From the NCBI RefSeq assembly GCF_014133895.1, contig NC_050729.1:372001-436000 (forward strand): DNA of 64,000 nt. Reading direction: 5' to 3'. The position numbers were made by a program, and so were the translations under genes. Position 1 is the stretch's first letter. Every line of letters starts with the position of its first letter. Of this stretch, positions 47,220 to 57,002 are shown one piece after another. Source of the stretch: Torulaspora globosa. Taxonomy: Eukaryota > Ascomycota > Saccharomycetes > Saccharomycetales > Saccharomycetaceae. The notes under the pieces are model-generated. The model did no database searches. It was not told the origin of the DNA and saw nothing but the letters and a program-made list of their open reading frames with translations.

Positions 47220-48974
47220 ATGGATTTGGCGGTTTCTCGAGAGGATAGCGAAATTCTGCTGAAAGACAGAAATGTGCTGGAGGAAAGCGTGGTAGACAAG
47301 TACAGGACCGCAGGGCAGATATGTCAGACGGCGTTGAAGTATGTGGCGGGTGTGATCAATGATTCGTACCACTACGGGACCGCGGGGCGGGCGGTGACGG
47401 TGGCAGAGCTGTGTTTGCTCGGAGATGCGTTTTTGCTGGGCCGTCTGGAACAGTGCTACCGCAACAAGGTGAACGAGAGGGGCATTGCGGTGCCCACGAC
47501 GATCGACGTGGACCAGGTGGCGAGTGGATGGTGTCCCGAGGTGGACGACGCAGACAACGTGGCGAGCTGGAACCGGAACGCGCCGGAGGCGTTCCGGTCG
47601 TCGGTGACCGGGGTGCTGAGACCGGGCGACCTGGTCAAGATCAGCGTCGGGGTGCATATCGACGGGTACACGGCGCAGCTGTCGCACACGATGGTGGTGT
47701 ATCCGGTGCAGGAGGCGAGGCCTGCGGGCCCGCTGCTCGGAGGCAAGGCAGACGCGGTCGCGGCGGCGCACATCGCGATGGAGTCCGTGGTGGCTCTGCT
47801 GGCGTGCGCTCTGGCGCCGGAAAAGCTGCCTCGGTCGTTGGCCGCAGACGGCTCGAGGAACGTGAGCGGTGCGTTGATCAGGAGAGTCGTCGATACCGTT
47901 GCTCAGTCGTATAACTGCTGCGTGGTGCCGGGATCGCGTGTCCGGCGTGTGAGAAGGTTTCTTGCCGGCCAGAACGAGGGCATCGTGGCCGAGAGGGACT
48001 ACAAGGGCGTTGTGTGGACGGAGAGCCACCAGGAGGCGCAGCTGCTTGCCCAGGTCGAGCAGGATGCCGTGGAAGAGCTGACGGTGGCCAAGCGTACCGC
48101 ACAGCAGACCGCCAGCTCGACCGCGATCCCCACGGACGACTTTATCGTGCGAGAGGGCGAGGTGTACTTGATCGACCTTAAGATGAGTCCTCTGGCGGAC
48201 CGCAGCAAGCGCGGACTGGTTACGTTGGAGCTGGTCGATTCGTACACGGGCAAGTCGCACAGGAGCGACAGACTGGTGGCTCGTCCAGGAGCGTTCGTGA
48301 GAGACTTCGCCCAGTCGCACATCCTGAAATTGAAGACTTCGAGGCAACTGCTAACCAAGATAGATAAACAGGGAGTGTATCCGTTTAAGCTGTCGCACTT
48401 GTCGTCGCACCTTCCTCTAAGTGCGGTCGAAGAAGCCGAATTGAACGGCCTGAAACAAGATCTCAAGTCGTACAGATTGGGTATGAGCGAAATATCCAAC
48501 AACTATCTCTGTGTCGAATTGCCCATCCAGGTGGCCAAGTGGGTTCCATGGGACCACATCTTGAACTCGACAAATTCAAATGGTAACCTGAGTTACGATG
48601 CCACGGCAATGGCATTACCGGGCCATGAGTTGCCATTACCCAAACTTGGTATATCAGCGTTGAAGCTGAAGTCTTTGGTAAACTCCACCAACGAGTCGGC
48701 AGCCTTACCTGTGGCCCGCGAGTGCAGCACGGTCATGCTTTGCGGGACCGACGTCAGCTCCAGCGACAAGCCTGAGTTGCTAAGACTGACCGGTGGCTCC
48801 AAGACATGTGCACCAAGCTGGGTTCACTCGAGCCACGAGCTTAACGGCGAAAACCCAGTGGTACAGGGAATCCTCCAGCTGTCATCGTTGACCAAGGACA
48901 AGAGGTTCGGCCTGCAGTTGAAGGAGACGCAACCAATGAAGTATCTGAAGGAGATGGACGCCATGGAGCTGTAA
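47220..48974 (+). CDS. ARX1: 60S pre-ribosome export factor Arx1
   Basis: A 584-residue protein (S. cerevisiae Arx1 about 593). It has the methionine aminopeptidase fold (pita-bread) seen in Ebp1/PA2G4 relatives: YRTAGQICQTALKYVAG at the start, GDLVKISVGVHIDGYTAQLSHTMVV in the core and EGEVYLIDLKMS later. The metal-binding residues of true aminopeptidases are not all in place, so it is a binding protein. Arx1 sits at the exit tunnel of nuclear pre-60S particles, contacts nucleoporins and helps export; Rei1/Jjj1 remove it in the cytoplasm. Two PAC boxes upstream fit this role. The first two thirds of the gene are very GC-rich (39 of 60 at 47521-47580) while the end is not (27 of 60 at 48541-48600). 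Converges with TVP15 over 73 bp. Confidence 0.95.
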   Translation: MDLAVSREDSEILLKDRNVLEESVVDKYRTAGQICQTALKYVAGVINDSYHYGTAGRAVTVAELCLLGDAFLLGRLEQCYRNKVNERGIAVPTTIDVDQVASGWCPEVDDADNVASWNRNAPEAFRSSVTGVLRPGDLVKISVGVHIDGYTAQLSHTMVVYPVQEARPAGPLLGGKADAVAAAHIAMESVVALLACALAPEKLPRSLAADGSRNVSGALIRRVVDTVAQSYNCCVVPGSRVRRVRRFLAGQNEGIVAERDYKGVVWTESHQEAQLLAQVEQDAVEELTVAKRTAQQTASSTAIPTDDFIVREGEVYLIDLKMSPLADRSKRGLVTLELVDSYTGKSHRSDRLVARPGAFVRDFAQSHILKLKTSRQLLTKIDKQGVYPFKLSHLSSHLPLSAVEEAELNGLKQDLKSYRLGMSEISNNYLCVELPIQVAKWVPWDHILNSTNSNGNLSYDATAMALPGHELPLPKLGISALKLKSLVNSTNESAALPVARECSTVMLCGTDVSSSDKPELLRLTGGSKTCAPSWVHSSHELNGENPVVQGILQLSSLTKDKRFGLQLKETQPMKYLKEMDAMEL

Positions 48975-49047
48975 CTCTGAACACCGTTTTGTAAATTAGT
49001 GTATATTGTGACATTTATACCCTACATATAAAGGGACCCACAGATTC

Positions 49048-49470
49048 TTAGATAATATCGTCGTCGTCGTCCCCGCCCATCGCAATGGGGGCTGCTTCGC
49101 CTCTGAAGTTTGCAGGCTCCTCGATCTGGGGTAGCACCTGAAATATGGCATAGATCACCCCCAGCAAGAAAGTCAGTAGCGTGGTGAGGATCTTGAAGAT
49201 GCCACCAAAATTGATCAGGAAGCTCAGCAAGATGTAGGCCAAGCCTCTCCCAAGGAAGCTGAAATAAAACGAGGCAAATTTGTACAGGTTTGGCGGGACC
49301 TTGAACTCCAGATATATGATTGGAGCGGACAATGCGATACCAAAGATCGCCAACAGGAAGGCATTAAAGTTGACAGCGATATAGGACAGCTGAGACACTG
49401 AAGCGACCAGACATAGGGATCCGACGGTCAAATTGGCCACTTTGAAGAAGATTGGAGGTACAGCTGACAT
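49048..49470 (-). CDS. TVP15: Late-Golgi membrane protein Tvp15
   Basis: A 140-residue protein (S. cerevisiae Tvp15 about 143) with four hydrophobic helices: NLTVGSLCLVASVSQL, FNAFLLAIFGIALSAPIIYL, FASFYFSFLGRGLAYILL, and GIFKILTTLLTFLLGVIYAI. LEFKVPPNLYKFASFYFSFLGRG is the COPI-associated/Tvp15 signature. The C-terminus is acidic and ends in DDDDDII. Tvp15 is found in Tlg2-containing late Golgi vesicles with Yip4 and Yip5; its molecular function is not known. Position between ARX1 and the 14-3-3 gene, and orientation, match YDR100W. Confidence 0.93.
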   Translation of the reverse strand: MSAVPPIFFKVANLTVGSLCLVASVSQLSYIAVNFNAFLLAIFGIALSAPIIYLEFKVPPNLYKFASFYFSFLGRGLAYILLSFLINFGGIFKILTTLLTFLLGVIYAIFQVLPQIEEPANFRGEAAPIAMGGDDDDDII

Positions 49471-49762
49471 ATTTGTTGAGCTTATTGCAATCGACCCTTA
49501 TCCTTTAAAGTTGGCTAAACTCTAAGACACTCTGCGATATAAGCGAAATGTGAAATTCTTGATAATTAATCCATACAAAGCTGCTATTTATAATCTATCC
49601 AAGGGAATTGTAGCGATAGCAGTGAATTCCAACGTTGATAGTATAACAGACGCACAAAACAAGAGATAAAATAAGGCTGGAGGGGAGAAGATATAGTATA
49701 AACCGAATTAGACAACCAGTCAAAGTTGCATGTTTAACAATCTTCTTTTAAAATCGATTCAT

Positions 49763-50572
49763 CTATTGCTTTGGAGCTTGGCCTTCGGCTGGAGCATCAG
49801 CGTTGGGGGCAGCAGCAGGCTGTTGCTGTTGCTGTGACAGGTCCTCCTGAGCTGCTTCGGACATGTCTGAAGTCCACAAAGTTAGGTTATCTCTCAACAA
49901 TTGCATGATCAGCGTACTATCCTTGTAGGATTCCTCTGATAGAGTGTCTAGCTCTGCGATGGCATCGTCGAACGCTTGCTTGGCCAAATGGCACGCCTTG
50001 TCTGGAGAGTTTTGAATCTCGTAGTAGAAGACAGAGAAGTTCAAAGCCAAACCCAAACGGATTGGATGAGTTGGGGGCAGTTCAGTGGTTGCAATCTCTG
50101 ACGCGGTCTTGTAAGCCTCCAAAGAAGCGCTGGTAGCCTTCTCCCTAACCTCACCGCTCGAGAATTCCGCCAAATAACGGTGGTAATCACCTTTCATCTT
50201 GTAGTAGAAAACTTTAGATTCCCCGCTCGTGGCAGAAGGGATCAAGTGCGAATCAAGCACAGACAAGATATCGTCGGAAATCTTGGTCAATTCAGACTCG
50301 ATCTTCGAACGGTAGGTACGGATCAACTTAACCTGATGTTCGGATTTCTCCTTCGATTCCTCCTTTTGCTCTATGGAAGACACGATTCTCCACGACGCAC
50401 GACGAGCACCGATCACGTTCTTGTAAGCAACCGAAAGCAAGTTACGCTCTTCAACCGACAACTCCTGGCCGGAGGAAGCCACAGACTTCATATTTTCGAC
50501 CATTTCCTCATACCGCTCCGCTTGCTCCGCCAACTTGGCCAAGTAAACGTAATCTTCACGAGTCACAGACAT
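49763..50572 (-). CDS. BMH1: 14-3-3 protein Bmh (single copy of BMH1/BMH2)
   Basis: A 269-residue 14-3-3 protein (S. cerevisiae Bmh1 about 267, Bmh2 about 273). It begins [20 protein letters not shown]. The signature [20 protein letters not shown] follows, and [21 protein letters not shown] is the second 14-3-3 signature. The phosphoserine pocket residues (K near [12 protein letters not shown] in [11 protein letters not shown]) are present. A Gln-run and Ala/Pro-rich tail ([13 protein letters not shown]) is typical of yeast Bmh proteins. It dimerises and binds phosphorylated partners in Ras/cAMP, TOR and retrograde signalling. Its neighbours include both the BMH1 side (PDA1, ECM32) and the BMH2 side (TVP15, ARX1), so it is the ancestral copy; the symbol BMH1 is a convention. 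Confidence 0.95.
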   Translation of the reverse strand: MSVTREDYVYLAKLAEQAERYEEMVENMKSVASSGQELSVEERNLLSVAYKNVIGARRASWRIVSSIEQKEESKEKSEHQVKLIRTYRSKIESELTKISDDILSVLDSHLIPSATSGESKVFYYKMKGDYHRYLAEFSSGEVREKATSASLEAYKTASEIATTELPPTHPIRLGLALNFSVFYYEIQNSPDKACHLAKQAFDDAIAELDTLSEESYKDSTLIMQLLRDNLTLWTSDMSEAAQEDLSQQQQQPAAAPNADAPAEGQAPKQ

Positions 50573-51764
50573 GATTCCTTAGCTTAACTTAAGATCTTTG
50601 ATTATTTCCTTCACTCTACCTGCCGAAGAGTTAGTAACTTTATGTCAGGGGCAAATATGATTCGACTTTAAAACACTATGCCCAAGAAAGGAGGGGGGTG
50701 AACCGAGTAAAACAATTGTGAAAGGGAGACAGAAAAAAAAATCAGAGGAACAATCAAAACAACCGAAGAACCAAAAAAAAAAAAAACAAAGTTTTTTTTC
50801 CAGATTTTCTTATCGTCCCGTTCCAGCTGATCTTTGCAATTCGGCTTGTTTATAAATGAAAGCGAACTGAACTGGAAGAGAACCACAAGAGAAAGGCAAA
50901 AGAAAACGGAAAGATGACAAAAATACTTGTACTTGAAGGGACTCCAGCCACTGTCCGTCGGTCCTTTTCCATGATTCAATTTCGACGACTCTTCGATCAT
51001 CATTACTTCCTAGTCCTTGTTCCTCGTTGTCTCTACAGCTCCGGTCGGCAATCTTCGGGTCGGTCGATCGGTAGCAAGTAACAGCGTCGTCTTGACGTCC
51101 GTGCAAAAAGAACCCCCCACTCCCTACTTGGTTCACACCCGGGGGCGAGGGATCATTAGAGGACGCTGACGTGTTGTTCTGCCGAAAACAGAACGACCTC
51201 ACTGCAAAGAGTGGACGCCCGACGCTATGACCTCATTGCACAGCCTTCGTCGCAATTAGAGGAAGCCGAGCGAATTTGGAATTTTGGAGTCGCATCACGT
51301 GTACTCCGAGTTCGGAATTCAGTTGCTGGATCACGTGATATAAATTTTAGGGGTGCCTCTGGGAGAGATCCAGGTGGGTGGGAACTTGGTATTGTTGATT
51401 GGGAGGTGGATGGAGCTTATAGTTGATTAAAGTCGAATTGGGTGGGAAGGTGAAAAAAGGTAGAGTTTAACATACTGTTCCGAAGCTTCAGGCTGTTGAG
51501 TTCTCTTGTAATCTTGTCGATTGGGCTGAGAACTACCTGCTGCGTAGGGTTTATATGTAGGCGGTTCGAGTGTTTCTAATTGAAACCGGTGGTGTGCAAG
51601 GCAACGGTTTCGGCGACTGTTTTGTTTTTCTCCTGCCGCGGTCTTGGTGGCTCGACAGAATAAAGGGAAGGGCGGGTAACGTCTGTGTCGTCCCTGGTGA
51701 CGAGAAGTGACTACGCTGGTCGGGTGTGTTGGATTTGGAGAAGCGATATATCAATTATTTCTGT
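50573..51764. other. 1.2-kb upstream region of BMH up to tRNA-Gln
   Basis: No coding gene seen. On the minus strand a TATAAA (within plus 50849-50856) lies about 280 bp before the BMH ATG. Between them are a run of 14 A (50773-50786) and a run of eight T shortly after. Two TCACGTG sites lie at 51295-51301 and 51331-51337, the second followed directly by ATATAAATTTT. A Reb1 site CGGGTAA is at 51673-51679, about 90 bp before the tRNA. Frames crossing here (for example 51211-51426) start on non-ATG codons and look random. Confidence 0.5.
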
Positions 51765-51836
51765 GGTTCTATAGTGTAGTGGTTATCACTTTCGGTTTTG
51801 ATCCGAACAACCCCGGTTCGAATCCGGGTAGGACCT
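51765..51836 (+). tRNA. tRNA-Gln (anticodon TTG)
   Basis: A 72-base cloverleaf. Acceptor arms GGTTCTA and TAGGACC pair with one U-G wobble at position 4. The A box is TAGTGTAGTGGTTATC, and the B box GGTTCGAATCC is canonical. The anticodon loop TTTTGAT between TTCGG and CCGAA reads TTG. No intron. CTTTTTTG follows as terminator. Confidence 0.97.
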
Positions 51837-51928
51837 CTTTTTTGCTTCACAGCCTGCTGTTTGTTCATTGAGCATCAGGCGCCCGGTATCTCGCTATGCG
51901 TTGATTGTGTGTTACATAGTATGGAGGT

Positions 51929-54900
51929 TTAATACGACTCTATATCATTAAAAATTAAGCCTCTGTCTTCCAGATATTCAACGTAGTCTCTCCATAGGGG
52001 GTCTCCTTTCCTGAAGACTTCACTATTACCGACTAGCACTAGGCCATTCTTTGCTCTAGTCAATGCGACATTTAGCCGCTTCCTGTCACTGGCAAAACCA
52101 ATACGGTTCTCCTTGTTGTTTCTCACACACGAGAAAATGACAAACTCTTTCTCATGTCCCTGGAAGGAGTCGATCGTGGCAATGTACACGCCGTTGATGA
52201 TATTGATGGTGTTCTTCTTGCCATTGCTGTGAGCGATGCCAGCGTCCAGGAGATCAGCTTCGTCCAATTCCTGCTCCATTGCAAAACCTTGCGGGTTGAC
52301 CACAGTGTCTGCTACCAGCATTTCAGAGATCAGATCGCGTTGGGCGGAGTACGGCGTTATGATGCCGATTTGGTCCGTCCTCACATTTTTTTCCAGGATT
52401 AGCTTGTAGATGATCTTTTTGATCTCCTCACATTCGTAACGGTTGTTGTAGGTGAAACCCCTCATTCCGCGCTGACGGTTGAAAACTTTACTTTCAAAGC
52501 CTTTGTCGCAGTGGTAGAAATACAGCGGGTATTCTATGCCTTCCCAGCTTTTCTGCTCCTCCGTGACACCGTTCTTCAGCTGTCCCTGGTAAAATTTCGC
52601 AATTGGAAATTCGCTGATCTTTGGATGCATTCTGTATTGAGTGTCCAGCATGTGCGGCTTCTTGTAGCAACCGTTCAATAGAACTCTTTCGAAGAGAGAC
52701 ATCTCTAACTGCGGCACGTTGCTGAAACTGGACAGTTGCTTCTCATCCCCGACAAAGACAAACGTTCGGATTCCGGGCAGCGAGAGGGGCACTAAAGTGG
52801 ATGCTTCTGAAGATTGCGTCGACTCATCCATGATGACAACTGGTAATTCCTGAATGGCCTTCAACTGACGGCCGCCAGCTGCAATGTTCGTCGTAAACAG
52901 GATCTGAGCCTGTAGAACATGTCTGTCCGAGATATTGTTCTGCTGGCTCAACAGCTTATTGTATTGGTTCTTCGAGACATCTTTGGCTCTTCCCCCTCGT
53001 AATTTGGCGATGTTATCTTTCATATCCTGCGGTAACTGCTCATAAACCATATTATGCAGGCAGATCTTACCCAAGGGATGTTCAGAATTGTACTGTGGTT
53101 CTTTTCCCTCGGAAACAATTCGCAAAATTTTTATATCTGGTCTGTTCACCATGAACTTTTCTGCAATATTGTCAATGGCGATGTTAGATGCAGCGACGCA
53201 CAGAATAGGGAAGGAATGAAAATTCTTAATCATCTGCAAAATTATCTCCTCGATAGTCGATGTCTTACCTGTTCCCGGGGGACCTTGCAGGATTGTAACA
53301 CTGTTGTTCAACACATGCTGAATAGCAGATCTCTGTGATTCATTGAACGATTCCTTGCTGAACTCAAGTCTATTTTGAAAATTTATCTGTTTTATGGGTT
53401 TTTGACCTAGAATCAGGTCTATGAACTTGGGATTCTTGACACGCGTCATTGCAAAGAAGATCCTGCTCACTTGTGCAGAACATGGTAAGATCTTGAACGC
53501 GTCATTTGCACTTCTAACAGGAAGTTTGGATCGGTTCCACGGGTAAAGTTCCAGGAGAACGGTCAATAGATCACGTTTCAGAGCTGTTTCCTTCACATAT
53601 GCGTACCAAACCCGAGATTCATCTTTAGTGACCAATATGAGGGGTTGCCTGTTGACGAAAGGCAATCTGCCCAGTCTTGCCAGATTGGGAGGTAATAGTT
53701 TCTCTAGTTCAGTATTGTTTTTCATTTTCATCGAAACGACAAAACTGCTTTCATCCTGATTCTTGGGCCAGATGATTTGAAAATCTAATAGGAAGTCATT
53801 CTCAAGTCTCTGCTCGAGAAAGAGTGCGTATGAGTATTCGTTGAAATATGTTTGTAAATCAGGATAAGTCATCTGAGGCACATATTTAGTCAGCCTTTTG
53901 ATTGGTTCTCCCTCCTCAATCTCCTCCGTATCATCCTTCTGAGAGTCATCACCAATCGAGCCTTTTTCCTTGTCTGCTGCAGGTAGTTTCTTGGTCTTAT
54001 CCAGAATTTTTTCACTAGAACTTTTAGTCGACTTGGCTCGGTCATTGACAATACCCTCTTTTCGCCGGTTTTTATCATTTCTGGCGTTTCTGTCGACCGG
54101 ATCTTTGACGCTGCTGGTTGACTTGCTATTGTTTTTGTTCTTTTTGTCTCTCTGACCTTTTGACTGCTCTTCTAGGCTCTCATGGCTCTTACTAGCAGTG
54201 CCGTTGTTCTTAGCCTTCGTATCTCTGCGCTTCTTAGCTTCAGGAGTTTTGACTGCCGGGCTGTCACTCTTGTTTTCGAACCTGTTGTTGGAAATCGATG
54301 CAGTAGTGTGTTTAAATGATCGAGCATCGGTTTTACAATTTTTCGAGCCGCTTCTTGTATTTGTCGCCCTAGATTTCGATGAAGGTTTGGGAGAGCTTGA
54401 CTTTTCATTGCCTAAAGTCTTGCTAGTACCGTTTCCCTTGCCGTTTGATGGGCTTTTCAGAGTTTGGGGCTTGCTGGAATTGCTGGAAGTGCTTGCTTTT
54501 AATCCTTTAAAAGATTTCAGGCTGGTCGTGCTATCACTCTCGATAATATTGTTCTGTTTTTTGGTCTCATAAGCCATCTTGGCGATCTGTTCATGCACAG
54601 TGAGAGGTTTCTTTTCGCGCGGCTTCCTTCTCTTATCAATCGTTCTGCCTCTACCAACCTTCCTTCCGCCTTTTCTTCTAACAGTCTTAGAGTTGGATGA
54701 CTCCCTGATACCCAAAAACAGATATAAAAATCGGCCACTGTTTTCCGAGATGAACCTGTTAGCTTGCGCAGGTGGCACCTTGCTCAAACAAGAATCACAT
54801 AGCACTTTCTTTTCGTCGTTCACATTAAGATGGCGGTCTTTACCACACTGTTCACAGGAACAGTCTCGTACCTTCAAGTAATTATCCCAAAACCTGAGCA

Positions 54901-55171
54901 GAGATCCATTAGCTAAAGAATGGCAAGTATTCGGTTTATCTGAGCCCGAGTACTCCTTTGAAAAACACGAGTTACATAGAAGTGACATGTCGTCGCCTCC
55001 AAACCGTATGATTTGTAACGTGTGAACGTTCGGGTCCTGGCACTCTTCACATTTAACATCTTCCTCACGGAACACATCTATAATGGCCTTGTGACGGCTG
55101 GATGACAGATGCCGTATCATCATCTCTGCGTCGAGCGTCTCCATACATGTCACGCACTGAAACATAGACAT
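51929..55171 (-). CDS. ECM32: Superfamily 1 helicase Ecm32/Mtt1
   Basis: A 1080-residue Upf1-like helicase (S. cerevisiae Ecm32 about 1121). The N-terminal 140 residues hold Cys/His zinc-binding pairs (FQCVTCMETL, CEECQDPNVH, LCNSCF, CEQCGKDRH, LCDSCL). A basic, low-complexity linker (about residues 165-420, Lys/Ser/Asn-rich) follows. The helicase core has motif I QGPPGTGKTSTIEE, motif II VIMDESTQSSE, motif III GDEKQL, QYRMHPKISEFP, motif V TIDSFQGHEKEFVIFSCVR and motif VI RLNVALTRAK. S. cerevisiae Ecm32 is a DNA-dependent ATPase that interacts with release factors and modulates translation termination. It lies beside the 14-3-3 gene as YER176W lies beside BMH1. Confidence 0.95.
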   Translation of the reverse strand: MSMFQCVTCMETLDAEMMIRHLSSSRHKAIIDVFREEDVKCEECQDPNVHTLQIIRFGGDDMSLLCNSCFSKEYSGSDKPNTCHSLANGSLLRFWDNYLKVRDCSCEQCGKDRHLNVNDEKKVLCDSCLSKVPPAQANRFISENSGRFLYLFLGIRESSNSKTVRRKGGRKVGRGRTIDKRRKPREKKPLTVHEQIAKMAYETKKQNNIIESDSTTSLKSFKGLKASTSSNSSKPQTLKSPSNGKGNGTSKTLGNEKSSSPKPSSKSRATNTRSGSKNCKTDARSFKHTTASISNNRFENKSDSPAVKTPEAKKRRDTKAKNNGTASKSHESLEEQSKGQRDKKNKNNSKSTSSVKDPVDRNARNDKNRRKEGIVNDRAKSTKSSSEKILDKTKKLPAADKEKGSIGDDSQKDDTEEIEEGEPIKRLTKYVPQMTYPDLQTYFNEYSYALFLEQRLENDFLLDFQIIWPKNQDESSFVVSMKMKNNTELEKLLPPNLARLGRLPFVNRQPLILVTKDESRVWYAYVKETALKRDLLTVLLELYPWNRSKLPVRSANDAFKILPCSAQVSRIFFAMTRVKNPKFIDLILGQKPIKQINFQNRLEFSKESFNESQRSAIQHVLNNSVTILQGPPGTGKTSTIEEIILQMIKNFHSFPILCVAASNIAIDNIAEKFMVNRPDIKILRIVSEGKEPQYNSEHPLGKICLHNMVYEQLPQDMKDNIAKLRGGRAKDVSKNQYNKLLSQQNNISDRHVLQAQILFTTNIAAGGRQLKAIQELPVVIMDESTQSSEASTLVPLSLPGIRTFVFVGDEKQLSSFSNVPQLEMSLFERVLLNGCYKKPHMLDTQYRMHPKISEFPIAKFYQGQLKNGVTEEQKSWEGIEYPLYFYHCDKGFESKVFNRQRGMRGFTYNNRYECEEIKKIIYKLILEKNVRTDQIGIITPYSAQRDLISEMLVADTVVNPQGFAMEQELDEADLLDAGIAHSNGKKNTINIINGVYIATIDSFQGHEKEFVIFSCVRNNKENRIGFASDRKRLNVALTRAKNGLVLVGNSEVFRKGDPLWRDYVEYLEDRGLIFNDIESY

Positions 55172-55841
55172 CCCAACCCTCTAATGATATCTTCAGGCCT
55201 CTCGTACTGGCATCGCAGTGAAGGCGATGGCCCAATCTTATACAGGATGGGCTAAAAAGTTTCAGTCACGTGACACTTGATCTGCACTGCTCCAAACCGT
55301 CTGGTCGCTGGAAGATCACTTGGAGCTCATCTCTGGGATTCTGCGGCGCTGCTAGGGACTCCTGCAGCTTCCCTTGGTGAATTAGGTTTGCGACACTCTT
55401 TTGTTTTGCCTGCGGTCAAACGCCCGGCAACTGCGCTACCAAGCGGCAGCTGGGCTGCGAGAAGCCCTCTATCATCAGCAGCGGCTCCCGGCAACGGCTA
55501 TAGGCCAACAGGGCCCAGCAAAGCAGGTGCTGGACGGAATAAACAAAACACGTCAATCCTCGGAGTTGTTCTGCCAGGGCAGCGAGCAAAGTGGCATCGG
55601 TGAGTCCACATCACGTAGTCGTCACAGCATGGTATGGAAGCAATCAGATCGGTCTAACCATGCTGTTTTACCTAAACACATCTTCCAGGAAGTAACAGTG
55701 AGCGGACTTTGTTGATCTTGTCACACGAAGCCTGGTACACTGTAAGCTATCTGAAAATGAGCCAACAGCAGCCTAGAAGCAGCACTTTTAAGCAGATAGC
55801 TGCCCATCCAGCACGTTATTGCCACTTCTAGATACGTTCAG
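55172..55841. other. Divergent intergenic region between ECM32 and CDC73
   Basis: About 670 bp. A perfect 10-bp palindrome GTCACGTGAC (Cbf1-type) lies at 55265-55274, about 95 bp from the ECM32 ATG. Open frames on plus between 55277 and 55715 have no recognisable domain. No RNA gene seen. Confidence 0.5.
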
Positions 55842-57002
55842 ATGACCTCGTTGCTAGCCAAGGTTAGGGAGCTGTTGAAGACGGACAAAAGCTTCACTTT
55901 ACTGGAAGGGAATGACACCAGGACGGATAACATTGCCAAGGCGCAAATAATACGTTTCGGAGATGAAAAATTATCGTTGGATGAACCTACGGACTTCGAA
56001 CTTGAGGGGAAGCAAGTACCACTTAGGGTAATCATACATTGCTGGCTGCACAGGGACTCGTCGGCAGCCGATTACCTGGCGGATTGCCAGGACAAGCAGA
56101 CAACAAATGTTTCCTTCTTACAGAGGAATGATCTGATCAATTGGCTATCTGGAAGGCTAGAATCGTCGCAATACATAAATTTGGGCTCCTCCGGCAGCTC
56201 TCAGGGTCCAGATGAAGCAGACCGAGAACGCGAACAACTGACGAATGGTACCAAGCAAGGCACGGAAGTGACCGATTCGTCAGTACAGAACGGTAAGAAG
56301 GACGATCTGGCCCTTGCGGCGGCGCTGTCCCAGGAAAGACCGCTTTTGGACCACAACTCGTCCTTGCGCGGCAACAGACTGGTCAATGTTGGATATCTGA
56401 TCAAGGACGCAGAGTTGAAGCTCGTACAGTCGCTCAAGGCTTCCATCCGCTCGAAAAAGTCGCAAAATGGAACCTCGCATGGCCGCGTGGTCAAGACCGC
56501 CGCCGCCAGCAGGTCAGGCCCGCGCAAAGAACCGATCATCCTCATACCCTCTGCCGCGTCTTCCATCTTCACCATGGCCAACATTCAGCAGTTTTTGCGC
56601 GACTCTCACTACATCAACCCAAGGGATCTGCCCGCCTCTCACTCAGATTTCCTCACCGTGGAAAAGAAGCTCGATCGTCTGTCGAGACCCGTCAAGTTCA
56701 TCGTCGTCAACAACACCAGGATGTTCACGAAGCCAGAATACTGGGACAGGGTTGTCGCAGTGATCACCATGGGACACACCTGGCAATTCAACAACTACCA
56801 ATGGAACACGCCACAGGAGCTATTTCAGCATTGCAAAGGCTACTATTTCCATTTTGCCGGCGACTCCGTCCCGCAGCACGTCCAGCAATGGAACGTCCAG
56901 CAGGTCGAGCTCGACAAGAGCAAGAGGTTCAAGGACGTCGAGGTGGCCCGCTTCTTCTGGAACAGTCTAGAGAAGGAACTCACGGCAAGAGGATTCCACT
57001 GA
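55842..57002 (+). CDS. CDC73: Paf1 complex subunit Cdc73
   Basis: A 386-residue protein (S. cerevisiae Cdc73 about 393, parafibromin orthologue). The start (LLAKVRELLKTDKSFTLLE) and FLQRNDLINWLSG mark the N-terminal domain. The middle (about 115-165) is a poorly conserved acidic linker. The C-terminal Ras-like domain begins near EPIILIPSAASSIFTMANIQQFL and includes FIVVNNTRMFTKPEYWDRVVAV. Cdc73 links the Paf1 complex to phosphorylated RNA polymerase II and Spt5 during elongation. Here it neighbours HYM1 and VPS36; in S. cerevisiae VPS36 (YLR417W) and CDC73 (YLR418C) are adjacent, and HYM1 is on chromosome XI. Identical GTCACGTGAC palindromes flank the gene. Confidence 0.95.
   Translation: MTSLLAKVRELLKTDKSFTLLEGNDTRTDNIAKAQIIRFGDEKLSLDEPTDFELEGKQVPLRVIIHCWLHRDSSAADYLADCQDKQTTNVSFLQRNDLINWLSGRLESSQYINLGSSGSSQGPDEADREREQLTNGTKQGTEVTDSSVQNGKKDDLALAAALSQERPLLDHNSSLRGNRLVNVGYLIKDAELKLVQSLKASIRSKKSQNGTSHGRVVKTAAASRSGPRKEPIILIPSAASSIFTMANIQQFLRDSHYINPRDLPASHSDFLTVEKKLDRLSRPVKFIVVNNTRMFTKPEYWDRVVAVITMGHTWQFNNYQWNTPQELFQHCKGYYFHFAGDSVPQHVQQWNVQQVELDKSKRFKDVEVARFFWNSLEKELTARGFH

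Noticed and set aside
47190..48347. 385-codon open frame antisense to ARX1.
   Set aside because: Same cause: GC-rich codons in ARX1. The product is His/Arg-rich without any domain, and ARX1 itself is clear.
51211..51426. 71-codon frame on plus in the BMH upstream region.
   Set aside because: GTG start, no recognisable domain, overlaps the CACGTG sites.
51295..51500. Possible point centromere: TCACGTG like CDEI followed by a TTCCGAA (51480) like CDEIII.
   Set aside because: The interval is not the required 80-90 bp of nearly pure A/T, and the CDEIII consensus does not extend. Other TCACGTG sites in the window have no CDEIII either.
55277..55715. Two overlapping plus frames of about 105 codons between ECM32 and CDC73.
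   Set aside because: Low-complexity Ala/Arg/Gln products with no domain; probably chance in a divergent promoter.
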